Positions 35,513 to 44,392 of a stretch of 47,742 nucleotides of DNA are shown here, one piece after another. The DNA comes from Lachnospiraceae bacterium (lineage in GTDB: Bacteria; Bacillota; Clostridia; Lachnospirales; Lachnospiraceae): contig JAGBMJ010000003.1 in assembly GCA_017634975.1 (NCBI GenBank), positions 1 through 47,742 of the forward strand, read 5' to 3'. Within the stretch, counting starts at the first letter, position 1, and every line of letters starts with the position of its first letter. A program made the translations under genes and the position numbers. The notes beneath the pieces are model-generated. The model saw only the letters and a list, made by a program, of their open reading frames with translations, did no database searches and was not told the DNA's origin.

Positions 35513-36739
35513 TTAAGCCTCCCACTCCCTGACCAGTTGTTTCAGGATCTCGATCGTTGTCAGCATATCCTCTACGCACAGATACTCATGCTTTCCATGA
35601 AAATTGCCGCCTCCCGTGCACAGATTCGGACATGGCAGTCCCATAAAGGTCAGCCTTGCACCATCCGTTCCGCCGCGGATCGGCTCTATCTGCACTTCCA
35701 CGCCACACGTTTCCATGGCAGCCTGTGCCTTTGCCATCACTTCCGGATGCGCATCCAGCCGTCCCTTCATATTGTAGTACTGATCCTGCAGATCCAACGT
35801 CAGCGTGCCTTCTCCGTACTTTGCATTGATCTCATCCACGGCATGTCGGAACAGCTCTTTCTTCTTCTCAAATTTCGCATCCTCATGATCCCGGATGATA
35901 TATTCCGAAACGGCGCATTCCACATCACCTTTCATATCCGTCAGGTGAAAGAATCCTTCCCGGTCTTTTGTATGCTCCGGCCGTTCCTTCTCCGGAAGCA
36001 GCGCGTGCAGATCCATCAATACCTGTAATGCATTGATCATTTTTCCATACGCATCCCCCGGATGCACACTTCTGCCGTGCGCCGTTACTTTTGCCCCGGC
36101 TGCGTTAAAATTCTCCCCGGACAGCTCCCCGAGTCTTCCGCCGTCTACAGTATAGGCATAATGCGCTCCGAAATCCTGCACATTGAAATAGTCCACACCC
36201 CGTCCGGTCTCTTCATCCGCAGTAAAAGCGATGCAGATCGTCCCATGCTTTTCCTCCGGATGCGTGCAGAAATATGCCGCCATCTCCATGATCTCCGTCA
36301 CACCGCTTTTGTCATCCGCTCCGAGAAGCGTCGTTCCGTCCGTCACCACCAGCGTCTTGCCCGCCAGTTCCTTCATCTCCGGAAAATCTTCCATTCTTGT
36401 CACGATCCCGGCTTCCGCATTCAGTACGATATCCTTCCCGTCAAAGTCTTTGATCACGCGTGGCCGGATATCATGTCCGCTCATTGCCTCGGAGGTATCC
36501 ACATGCGCGATAAAACCGATGGCCGGGATCGTCTGCGCCTTGCAGTTCGAAGGGATTGCCGCATAGACATAACCGTACTTCGCATCCTGCCGCACATCCG
36601 TCACGCCCATCTCCCGCAGCTGCTGCCGCAGATGATCCAAAAGCTTCCTCTGCCCCGGCGTACTCGGATACTCCTCTTTACTGCTGTCCGATCCTGTATC
36701 AAAACCCACATATTCCAAAAAACGTTCCAACGCTGTCAT
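35513..36739 (-). CDS. pepT: Tripeptidase T
   Basis: 408 residues, an M20 metallopeptidase that releases N-terminal residues from tripeptides. Metal and catalytic motifs are GFIAHVDTSEAMSG (His, Asp), TLLGADDKSGV (Asp), FTADEETGRGVDYF (Glu pair), and the late GGTDGARLTFMGLPCPNLCTGGGNFHGKHEY (His). The dimerisation lid holds SVHPGDAYGKMINAL. The start is the ATG at 36739 with an AGGGG site; a strong hairpin lies 20 bases ahead of it. Confidence 0.96.
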   Translation of the reverse strand: MTALERFLEYVGFDTGSDSSKEEYPSTPGQRKLLDHLRQQLREMGVTDVRQDAKYGYVYAAIPSNCKAQTIPAIGFIAHVDTSEAMSGHDIRPRVIKDFDGKDIVLNAEAGIVTRMEDFPEMKELAGKTLVVTDGTTLLGADDKSGVTEIMEMAAYFCTHPEEKHGTICIAFTADEETGRGVDYFNVQDFGAHYAYTVDGGRLGELSGENFNAAGAKVTAHGRSVHPGDAYGKMINALQVLMDLHALLPEKERPEHTKDREGFFHLTDMKGDVECAVSEYIIRDHEDAKFEKKKELFRHAVDEINAKYGEGTLTLDLQDQYYNMKGRLDAHPEVMAKAQAAMETCGVEVQIEPIRGGTDGARLTFMGLPCPNLCTGGGNFHGKHEYLCVEDMLTTIEILKQLVREWEA

Positions 36740-36758
36740 AATGATTTTTCCCCTACAC

Positions 36759-36785
36759 AAAAGGGCAGCATACCACCTGCTGCCC
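36759..36785 (-). terminator. Terminator-like hairpin upstream of pepT
   Basis: Eight-base perfect stem GGGCAGCA with TGCTGCCC around seven bases, then four T on the minus strand. It ends the small gene at 36812-37087, and might also attenuate transcription into pepT. Confidence 0.6.
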
Positions 36786-36811
36786 CAAATAACCGTTTCT
36801 CTTTGTCTTTC

Positions 36812-37087
36812 TTATAACCGGATACCGCCGGTACGTGCCATACTCTGCTCTACTTCCACTTTCAGGATTATACTCATCGGGAAGATCAGTTTCACCGGCG
36901 TACGCATCCCTTCCATACTGTCCACGGTAATGGTGAGTGCCCCTTCCGCAAGCGCATGCTTTCCCTGGAATACAACAAACTGCATACCGCTCTCCGGATC
37001 CTGCTGCAATTCCCCGTACCGGTGCAGATAGGTCAGAAATGCCGGTTCACTGCTGATATTCGCAAACAATACTTTGATCAGTTCCAT
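36812..37087 (-). CDS. Small uncharacterised protein, 91 residues
   Basis: I do not recognise a family. It is soluble, with alternating strands (VLFANISS, MQFVVFQGKHALAEGALTITVDSMEG, VKLIFPMSIILKVEVEQ) suggesting a small beta-barrel. A strong AAGGAG site nine bases ahead supports the ATG at 37087. It stands alone between the phosphorelay operon and pepT, with its own terminator. Confidence 0.8.
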   Translation of the reverse strand: MELIKVLFANISSEPAFLTYLHRYGELQQDPESGMQFVVFQGKHALAEGALTITVDSMEGMRTPVKLIFPMSIILKVEVEQSMARTGGIRL

Positions 37088-37213
37088 TTTCTTGATCTCC
37101 TTTATATTTCATATATATTGGGTGTTGCAAATATACTGTTATTTTACCAAATTCCTTCCAGGAAGTCCATTTTTTTATGACAGAGATTTACGGATTCGTG
37201 TATTTCCCGTATC

Positions 37214-39886
37214 TCACCTCATTTTTATCAACAATCCGAAGGTACCGCTGCCGCAGTTCACGGCGATGACCGGCGAGGCCTGGTAAAAATAAATGTGCTC
37301 AAAATGCATATATTTCTCCACCTCCGCGCGGATCCACTCCCGCTCCCTGCTGTTCAGGCCTACGTAAGTCACAAAAAGTCTTTCCGGATCGATCGCATAG
37401 CTTTGCCGTAAAACCGTTTTGATATACTTTTTCCAGGCCCCTTCCCTCGTACCGAAGTAAATCTTCCCCACACCCATCTTTCCGTTTTTCAATACCAGCA
37501 CCGGTCTGGCCATGATCGCCCGGGTAACGTTCGCCACCTTCCTGCTCACCTGTCCGGCCCGGGCCAGAAAATCCAGATTATCCACGATAAAACTGGTACG
37601 TATCCGTTCCTTGCATTGCTCTACGGCTTCCACGATCTCCTCCGGACGCATTCCCATCGCCGCGTACCGGCACGCCTCGAGTACCACCAGACCCTGTCCG
37701 CTGGAGAGATGCCCGGTATCGATCACCGATACATTGTCAAAAGCTTTTGCCGCCTCCTTTGCTGCCGGGCATCCGCTGTTCGCCAGCTGTGAGGAAATAG
37801 AGATATGGATCACGTTATTTGCAAGCGTCAACTGTTTTGCAAAAAAGCTTTCGATCTCCGGCACTTCCGCCCCCGATACCGTGACATTGCATTCCTCATC
37901 TTCCATATAATGCAACAGCCCCGTGGTCTCGATCTCGATGCCGTCCTTAAAATTTCCTTCTTCCGTGCAGACCAGATGCGGCAGTACTGCGATCCCGTAT
38001 TCCTTCAGCAGTTCTTCCGGCAGGTCCGCCACACTCTCCGTTGTGATCGCCACAGCCTTACGCTGCTGCCTTGCGTTCATCCAGGAGATGGTCTCCTTCA
38101 GAAGTTCCTCCTCTTCCCCGGTCACGACGGCCAGTCCTTTCGGCAGCAGACAGTACAGTTCCTTTTCAATGGCATCCCCGCTGATCGGTTTGACCAGATG
38201 CCCGTCGAACCCCTCCTTTTCATACAACTGCCTGTTTTCCTCACCGGCATTGGCCGTGAGTATGACTACCTTCGAGTCTTTGCAAAGTCCGCCGGTCTGG
38301 GAACGGATCGCGTGAAAGCATTCGATCCCGTCCATTTCCGGCATCAGGTGATCCATAAAGATCACGTGATAATGCCTGTTCAGTGTCTTCTTCAACGCTT
38401 CTGCCCCGGACGCGGCCGTGTCGATCTGCACTTTGGTCTCGCGAAGGAGTTTTTCCGTTACCAGCAGGTTTGAAGCATTGTCATCCACGACAAGTACCAT
38501 GGCTTCCGGTGCCTCATAAAGCGCCGTATGTTTCTTTCGGCGTCCGTCGGCTTTCCGCTGCTCCATATGCAGCTCCCCTATCGGATCATCCACAGCCGCC
38601 TTCTGCGGGATCTCGATGATGAATGTGCTTCCCTTGGTATATACGCTGTTGACCGTGATCTTTCCGCCCATCAGGTCTACCAGTTCCTTCACGATGGAGA
38701 GTCCCAGGCCGGTGCCCTCGATGTAGCGTGTCTTATCTTCCTCCACGCGCCGGAAGGCCGTAAACAGATATGGGATGCTCTCCTTCTTGATGCCGATCCC
38801 GGTATCCGTCACGGTATAGATGATATTGGTCAGTCCGTTCATGGTCTCCCCACGCTCCAGCGATAAGGTAACCGATCCTTCCCGGGTATATTTGATCGCA
38901 TTATTAAGAACATTCACGAGGATCTGTTTGATGCGCATCTCATCGCCGACCAGCTCCGCAGGGATTTCCGGCGACACATTCACATGAAATTCCAGCTGTT
39001 TTTCCCTGGCCCGCAGCCACAGCATCCCGACCAGTTCGGAAAGCATATTGCCTGGATGATACGGCGCCGGAGTCAGCTGCATCCGGCCGGAAGACAGCCT
39101 GGACATATCCAGGATATCATTGATCAGGTGCAGCAGCATCTTGCCGGCCGACTGGATATTCGCTGCATCCTCCGCCACTTCATCGCTGATATCTTCGCGC
39201 AGGATCATCTCATTGAGTCCGATAATAGTATTGATCGGTGTGCGGATCTCGTGACTCATACTGGAGAAAAAGCGGTTCTGTGCCTCTCCGAGCTGCTCGA
39301 TCTCCTGCTTCTGCTCCTGGCTGCGCAATACCTCCCGTGCATAGATCCGGCTCTGAAACGTCACCAGGATTCCGACCGCGGCACCCATCATCAAAAGTGC
39401 CACCAGCGAATACAGATGTGCCGAAAATCTGGTATTTTCCACGATCGTCTGCGGATACAGATAGGATATGCTCCAGCAGACGATCGACGTGACCGCATTT
39501 AAGAGAAGCATGACCAGCTTGACCCGGCCCGACAGACTCACACAGATGAACAGGATACTGAACAAAAACCACAGCGGTGCATCTCCGTAAACACCTCCTC
39601 CGCCAAAAAAAGTTACCGGAAGGAACGCAAACGTAATACCGATCGAGATCAGGAGCGCTCCGATGCGGTAATGCCGCATCCTTACGGACAATACGGTCAC
39701 GCCGGCCGTCAGCAGGATCGCGCCGGCCAAAAGCAGGATATCCGAAGCAGAACATCCGGCTATGCTGATCTCCACCAGCGTAAGAAGCCATACGACCAGC
39801 ATAATGATCATCGAGAGAACGAACAGCCTCTCATGCAGATCCCTTTTTCCATCCGTTATAAACGCCTTGATCTTTCTAGGATTCAT
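37214..39886 (-). CDS. Hybrid histidine kinase fused to a C-terminal DegV domain
   Basis: 890 residues. Five or six membrane helices occupy about 18-180. HisKA follows with His212 in SSMSHEIRTPINTIIGL. The ATPase domain shows VLNNAIKYT, DTGIGI (361-366) and GTGLGLSIV (391-399). A receiver (about 462-582) has Asp512 in IFMDHLMPEMDG. Residues about 610-890 are a DegV/EDD fold: VAITTESVADLPEELLKEYGIAVLP, VSVIDTGHLSSGQGL, SFIVDNLDFLARAGQVSR, ARPVLVLKNGKMG. DegV proteins bind fatty acids. The first serine motif is degraded (TES) and the SGT loop altered (ANSGCP). Its start overlaps the gene ahead by 11 bases. Confidence 0.9.
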   Translation of the reverse strand: MNPRKIKAFITDGKRDLHERLFVLSMIIMLVVWLLTLVEISIAGCSASDILLLAGAILLTAGVTVLSVRMRHYRIGALLISIGITFAFLPVTFFGGGGVYGDAPLWFLFSILFICVSLSGRVKLVMLLLNAVTSIVCWSISYLYPQTIVENTRFSAHLYSLVALLMMGAAVGILVTFQSRIYAREVLRSQEQKQEIEQLGEAQNRFFSSMSHEIRTPINTIIGLNEMILREDISDEVAEDAANIQSAGKMLLHLINDILDMSRLSSGRMQLTPAPYHPGNMLSELVGMLWLRAREKQLEFHVNVSPEIPAELVGDEMRIKQILVNVLNNAIKYTREGSVTLSLERGETMNGLTNIIYTVTDTGIGIKKESIPYLFTAFRRVEEDKTRYIEGTGLGLSIVKELVDLMGGKITVNSVYTKGSTFIIEIPQKAAVDDPIGELHMEQRKADGRRKKHTALYEAPEAMVLVVDDNASNLLVTEKLLRETKVQIDTAASGAEALKKTLNRHYHVIFMDHLMPEMDGIECFHAIRSQTGGLCKDSKVVILTANAGEENRQLYEKEGFDGHLVKPISGDAIEKELYCLLPKGLAVVTGEEEELLKETISWMNARQQRKAVAITTESVADLPEELLKEYGIAVLPHLVCTEEGNFKDGIEIETTGLLHYMEDEECNVTVSGAEVPEIESFFAKQLTLANNVIHISISSQLANSGCPAAKEAAKAFDNVSVIDTGHLSSGQGLVVLEACRYAAMGMRPEEIVEAVEQCKERIRTSFIVDNLDFLARAGQVSRKVANVTRAIMARPVLVLKNGKMGVGKIYFGTREGAWKKYIKTVLRQSYAIDPERLFVTYVGLNSREREWIRAEVEKYMHFEHIYFYQASPVIAVNCGSGTFGLLIKMR

Positions 39887-42488
39887 TATGATTCTCCTTT
39901 ACGGGAGCAAATTCCAAAATTTCGATATCTGCAGCTTCTTCGTTCTCCCCGGCGGGCGCAAACTCCAGGATCTCTTCTTTCTCCGGCGCCTGCTCCTTCG
40001 AGATTCCGCACGCTTCCGCAATACCGTCCACGACTGCACGATACTCTCCCAGCACTGCCTCCTGGTGTCCGGCAATAAAATCATAGTCCCCTGCCTTCGC
40101 AGCATCCTCCAGTTCCTTAGCGTGATCCGAAAGCACGCTGTTACCGATCGTTCTGGACGTACTCTTTAACGCATGTACGACGATCTGATAATTTTTCAGA
40201 TCTTTTTCCGCAAAAAAACGCTGCATTTTTTCCAGCTTGTCCGATGCTTCTTTTACATACTGCTCCAGCAGGACATGGTAAAAATCCTCATCTCCGGCAC
40301 TGTAGCGGATCCCACAGCTGACATCGACGCCGCAGGCAGCCAGCTTTTTGGAAAAAGGATCTGCTTCGCCTCCAACCGTCTTAGTGCTCTCCACTTCGGC
40401 TGTTTCCACCAAAGATCCCTGCACGGTCTCCGGCTTCCTCTCATACGTGATCGCCGACTTGGGCAGCACACGTTTCAGGACACGCTCCAGTTCCACCAGT
40501 TCGATCGGCTTGCTCACAAAACCGTCAAACCCGACCGACAGAAACATCTCTTTTGCCGAGCTTACGGCATTGGCCGTGAGCGCTACGATCGGTACCGCAC
40601 CGTGCTCACGCCCTCCCTCCGCACGGATCCGCCGCATCGCCTCCACGCCGTCCATTCCCGGCATCATATGATCCATAAAGACGATGTCGTACTGCTTTTC
40701 CCTGCACATATCGATGGATTCCTGTCCGGATATTGCCGTAGATACCTCCATTCCGTAGCGGCGGAAAATATTCAGCGCCACCGTCAGGTTCATCGGCTCA
40801 TCATCCACGACCAGCGCACGCACGCCACGGCAATACATACTGCCTTCCTCTGTCTCCGTTCCCGGTACCATATTCAGAAGTGCCGCCACCGGGAAGCAAT
40901 AGAACGGTTTTTCCAGGATCCGTGCTTTCGAACCTTCCGGCAGCGAAAAACCGTGGTCTGCCACTACCACGACCATGAGTTTCGACGTGAGTTGTTCCAG
41001 ATGTTCTCTTGCCGCCTGATATTCTTCTTCCCCGACAAACAGATGGGTCAGCTGCACGGAATGTGTCAGCTTGATCAGATTGGAAACATTATCCACACGG
41101 TGCATCTTCAGGTGCAGACCGCCCACAATATTACGCACCATGGTATCATAGAATTCACGCACGATCGGATGGGGGAATTTCTCAAAATTCAGATACGCCC
41201 CCAGCACCAGGCGATCGCTGTCTGCTACGGACATACATTTCTCGGCATTCACTACTTTCTGCGGTATGCTGACCCGCACCGTAGTCCCTTCTCCCGGCTT
41301 GCTCTTGAGCGTCATAAACCCGCCCAGAGAAGCCACAAAACCGGAAACGACCGCCATCCCCAGTCCCAGGCCGCCGCTCTTGCGGCTGCGTCCGGAATCC
41401 GCCTGATAAAAGCGTTCCGCGATACGCTCGCATTCTTCCTCCGTCATACCGATGCCGGTATCCGTCACCTCAATAAACAGATTGATCCCGTACTCCTGCT
41501 TCTCCGCGCAGATCCGTACGTACACACCGCCCTCCCGGGTATATTTCAGACCATTCATGATCAGGTGTCTCAGGATTTTGCGCAGCTTGCTCACATCCGT
41601 GTGCAATACCGAAGGGATGGCCGGATCCACGTCGATCACCAGCTCGATCTGCTCCTGCTTATACGGACGCAGTTCGTTTACCAGATCGTTGAGCAGGGAC
41701 GCGAGCATATAATCCTCAAAATTTGTCACCAGGCGTTTCCGGTCGATCTCGGAATAGTCCAGGATATCCCCGATCTGCTCCGCGACACGCAGGCCTGCAT
41801 TTCGTACCGACACCAGATTGGCCTTCTTTTCCGGATCGCGCTCTTCCTCGATCCCGATCCCGCTGAGGCCGATGATCGCATTGATGGGCGTACGGATCTC
41901 GTGAGATACGTTCGCCAGGAAATCATTCAGCCGGTCCGTTGCATCCGTGAGTATCTCGATCTCCCGGGTGGATGCATTCAACACCTGCAGCCATTTGGAT
42001 ATGATCATCCGCGCTACCCAGGCCACGACGGTGACCACGACCACATGCAGGATCGAGCGGGAGATGATCAGCGCATCAAAGGTCACGCCCTCCATCCACA
42101 TCAGTCCGATTCCATAGGCAAACGTGAGATAATACAGAAACTGCAGAAACGTGATCAGGGATTTCATCCCCGTCATCGTATACAGAAGCATCGCCAGCGA
42201 CATCACGGCAACCGTATCATACACGCTGGTGGTATGACTTCCGTAAAAGAAGAAACTGAACATGATCATCACGGTATAGATCCAGATCCGCTGACGATCC
42301 GAAAAGGTCTGTTCCACGTGCAGTTTCCATGAGATCAGCACGCCCAGAAAGATCGGAAGTATCGGCCACTTTTCCCATCCCATCAGAAAAGTCTCGATCG
42401 CCAGTATGACGGCAAAGATCGTATGACTGAGCAGAATGGTTAATTGGGAAGCCTGAAACAGTTCGTTTTTTTCAATCCCCGGTCTCAT
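39876..42488 (-). CDS. Membrane hybrid histidine kinase with receiver and HPt domains
   Basis: 870 residues. Membrane helices fill about 18-165. HisKA His196 is in ANVSHEIRTPINAIIGL. The ATPase domain carries DTGIGM (343-348) and GGLGLGMAVV. Residues about 418-540 look like a degenerate receiver without a phosphoacceptor Asp. A true receiver follows (about 556-676) with Asp606 in VFMDHMMPGMDG and Lys660. The HPt domain (about 725-825) has His772 in VHALKSTSRTIG. The tail repeats ILEFAP twice (841-846, 857-862). It starts one base after the gene ahead ends and overlaps the DegV-kinase gene. Confidence 0.9.
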   Translation of the reverse strand: MRPGIEKNELFQASQLTILLSHTIFAVILAIETFLMGWEKWPILPIFLGVLISWKLHVEQTFSDRQRIWIYTVMIMFSFFFYGSHTTSVYDTVAVMSLAMLLYTMTGMKSLITFLQFLYYLTFAYGIGLMWMEGVTFDALIISRSILHVVVVTVVAWVARMIISKWLQVLNASTREIEILTDATDRLNDFLANVSHEIRTPINAIIGLSGIGIEEERDPEKKANLVSVRNAGLRVAEQIGDILDYSEIDRKRLVTNFEDYMLASLLNDLVNELRPYKQEQIELVIDVDPAIPSVLHTDVSKLRKILRHLIMNGLKYTREGGVYVRICAEKQEYGINLFIEVTDTGIGMTEEECERIAERFYQADSGRSRKSGGLGLGMAVVSGFVASLGGFMTLKSKPGEGTTVRVSIPQKVVNAEKCMSVADSDRLVLGAYLNFEKFPHPIVREFYDTMVRNIVGGLHLKMHRVDNVSNLIKLTHSVQLTHLFVGEEEYQAAREHLEQLTSKLMVVVVADHGFSLPEGSKARILEKPFYCFPVAALLNMVPGTETEEGSMYCRGVRALVVDDEPMNLTVALNIFRRYGMEVSTAISGQESIDMCREKQYDIVFMDHMMPGMDGVEAMRRIRAEGGREHGAVPIVALTANAVSSAKEMFLSVGFDGFVSKPIELVELERVLKRVLPKSAITYERKPETVQGSLVETAEVESTKTVGGEADPFSKKLAACGVDVSCGIRYSAGDEDFYHVLLEQYVKEASDKLEKMQRFFAEKDLKNYQIVVHALKSTSRTIGNSVLSDHAKELEDAAKAGDYDFIAGHQEAVLGEYRAVVDGIAEACGISKEQAPEKEEILEFAPAGENEEAADIEILEFAPVKENHNES

Positions 42489-42489
42489 A

Positions 42490-44232
42490 TCAGTTCTGAT
42501 TCCTCCGACGCGTGATCAGTTCCATCAGATGCTGTACCCGCAGACTCAAAAGATCCGGATGAAACGGTTTCGGCATAAAATCCCATGCTCCGAGTTCCAA
42601 CCCTTTCTGCTCTGCCTCGATACTGATATCCGCGGTCAAAAATACCACCGGGATATTGGCATATCGTTTGTCCATGCTCTTCAGCCTGCGTACAGCTTCA
42701 AAACCATCCATCTCCGGCATCATCACATCCATCAGGATCATATCCGGCACTCTCTGTTCCAGGAACTTAAACAGCGCTGCTGCCGAACGCATCGCCGACA
42801 CGTGGAATCCTGCCTTGCTCAGCGCATTTCCGGCCAGCTGCAGATTGGCCACCTCATCATCCACCACCGCAATGTGCAATTCCGGTCTGGCGGCATCGCT
42901 GCCACCTTCCAGTGCCGTTTCAAACTCGATACGCAGACCGCCGCCGTTCTGTTCGTCCCATCTCCGGATCAGGTGATCCACTACCGTGGCGACCGCATTC
43001 TCCCGGATATCCGTAAGGAACAGAAAATACTGGTTCGGTCGGCAGCGCATAAACACGTCCGTCTTTCGGAAAAACTCACTCAGATGTTCTCCGAAACTGT
43101 CACACGCTTCCTGATATGACGCATCACTCATTCCCTCTCCCGGTCCCAGGGTAAAGAGCACCTTCCCCGCATATTTCCTGTTTCGCATGATATAGCGGAT
43201 CACATACCGGTACACAAAAGAAAAGGAGTCCTTGTCGAGCTGCAGCGCATCATTACCGATCGACCGCTCCCCGAGGATCTCCGAGATCTTCTCCATATTC
43301 AGGATATTGCTGTCCGCCACCTCTTCCGTAAACGCCGCTTCACTGTAGACAGCGCCGCCATGCTTTCCGTTCTTTTTTACGGAATACAAAGCCTTGTCTG
43401 CCAGTTTCAACAGCTTATCATAACTCTTCTCCGGTCTGGGAAGCAGGATCCCGCCAATGGAAGCCCCAAGCGGAATATCCATATCCTCGCCCATCAGCTG
43501 CTTTGCCATTTCCGTGATCTCTTCGTTGAGTTTTTCCGCCAGATCCGCCACTTCCGCCGCATCCGTATAGCCGTCCGCAAAGGCAACAAACTCGTCTCCT
43601 CCGATCCGTCCGCATTTGCTTCCCTGCGGAACACAGCTGCTCAGGATCTTCGCAAAGCCCTGCAGCACCTTGTCCCCCATCTCGTGGCTGTATATATCAT
43701 TGACCAGCTTAAACGAATCCAGATCGATCATCATCAGACACCCGGTCTTTTCCTCACACATCCGGCCCAGTTCTTCCGCCGTAGCTGCTTTATTCAAAAA
43801 ACCGGTCAGCTTGTCTATGGTCGCCTCGTTTTTGAGATTCAGGAGTCTCTGCTGTTTGGAGATGATGTTCCCGATGCGCCGCAAAAAAACATCCGGAACG
43901 AACGGCTTCTTGATATAATCCGAAACGCCGGCCTCAAAGCCCTGTTTTTCCGTGTCCGCATCTTCATCCGCCGTCAGAAAAATGACCGGCGTCTCCTCCA
44001 TGGAACGCGCCTGTTCCGCCACACGGAAACGTCTCAGCGTCTCAAACCCATCCATCTCCGGCATCTTGATGTCCAAAAGCACCAGCTCAGGCCGGCTTCC
44101 CTCTTCAATCTTCTGCAACAGCTCCATTCCGGAGCGGAGTGCCGTCACCTCAAAATCATTTTTCCTGAGAATATGCTCTGCGACACGCAGATTCGTAGTA
44201 TCGTCATCCACGACGATGATCTGATCCGCCAT
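42490..44232 (-). CDS. Two-receiver diguanylate cyclase, REC-GGDEF-X-REC
   Basis: 580 residues, soluble. First receiver 3-125 with Asp54 (VLLDIKMPEMDG) and Lys109. GGDEF domain about 135-300 with intact GGDEF at 211-215 and no RxxD inhibitory site. Residues about 310-445 are an unassigned module, possibly a degenerate second GGDEF. Second receiver 452-575 with Asp502 (MDVMMPEMDG) and Lys555. The start is the ATG at 44232, preceded by AAGGGGG; the longer open frame is untranslated leader. It is the first gene of the operon and the probable output, making cyclic di-GMP when phosphorylated by the two kinases downstream (inference). Confidence 0.9.
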   Translation of the reverse strand: MADQIIVVDDDTTNLRVAEHILRKNDFEVTALRSGMELLQKIEEGSRPELVLLDIKMPEMDGFETLRRFRVAEQARSMEETPVIFLTADEDADTEKQGFEAGVSDYIKKPFVPDVFLRRIGNIISKQQRLLNLKNEATIDKLTGFLNKAATAEELGRMCEEKTGCLMMIDLDSFKLVNDIYSHEMGDKVLQGFAKILSSCVPQGSKCGRIGGDEFVAFADGYTDAAEVADLAEKLNEEITEMAKQLMGEDMDIPLGASIGGILLPRPEKSYDKLLKLADKALYSVKKNGKHGGAVYSEAAFTEEVADSNILNMEKISEILGERSIGNDALQLDKDSFSFVYRYVIRYIMRNRKYAGKVLFTLGPGEGMSDASYQEACDSFGEHLSEFFRKTDVFMRCRPNQYFLFLTDIRENAVATVVDHLIRRWDEQNGGGLRIEFETALEGGSDAARPELHIAVVDDEVANLQLAGNALSKAGFHVSAMRSAAALFKFLEQRVPDMILMDVMMPEMDGFEAVRRLKSMDKRYANIPVVFLTADISIEAEQKGLELGAWDFMPKPFHPDLLSLRVQHLMELITRRRNQN

Positions 44233-44278
44233 AGAACCCCCTTGTGAGAATAAATACGTGCTACCTTTCCCTCTCCTT

Positions 44279-44307
44279 ACTTTATCACGAAACCCCTGCC
44301 GCCGCAA
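44279..44307 (-). promoter_or_regulatory. Candidate promoter of the phosphorelay operon
   Basis: Minus strand: TTGCGG, 17 bases, TAAAGT. Both hexamers deviate, consistent with an activated or weak promoter. It lies downstream of the clpB terminator, so the operon needs its own start. Confidence 0.4.
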
Positions 44308-44342
44308 GCAATCTCTATCCCCGCCTTCCCCCGGAATACATC

Positions 44343-44379
44343 AAAAAAGGTGTCAGGGAGAACTGTCTCCATTGACACC
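44343..44379 (-). terminator. Intrinsic terminator of clpB
   Basis: Seven-base outer stem GGTGTCA with TGACACC and an inner GGAGA/TCTCC stem, followed by six T on the minus strand, 14 bases past the clpB stop. Confidence 0.9.
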
Positions 44380-44392
44380 CTTTGTATATCCT

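Noticed and set aside
37100-37213. Terminator for the DegV-kinase operon
   Set aside because: A nine-base stem with a two-base bulge follows the stop, but no T-run comes after it.
40173-42332. A 719-codon plus-strand open frame
   Set aside because: It is fully antisense to the HPt kinase gene, its translation is His/Arg/Gln-rich with no domain, and its openness follows from the codon bias of the real gene.
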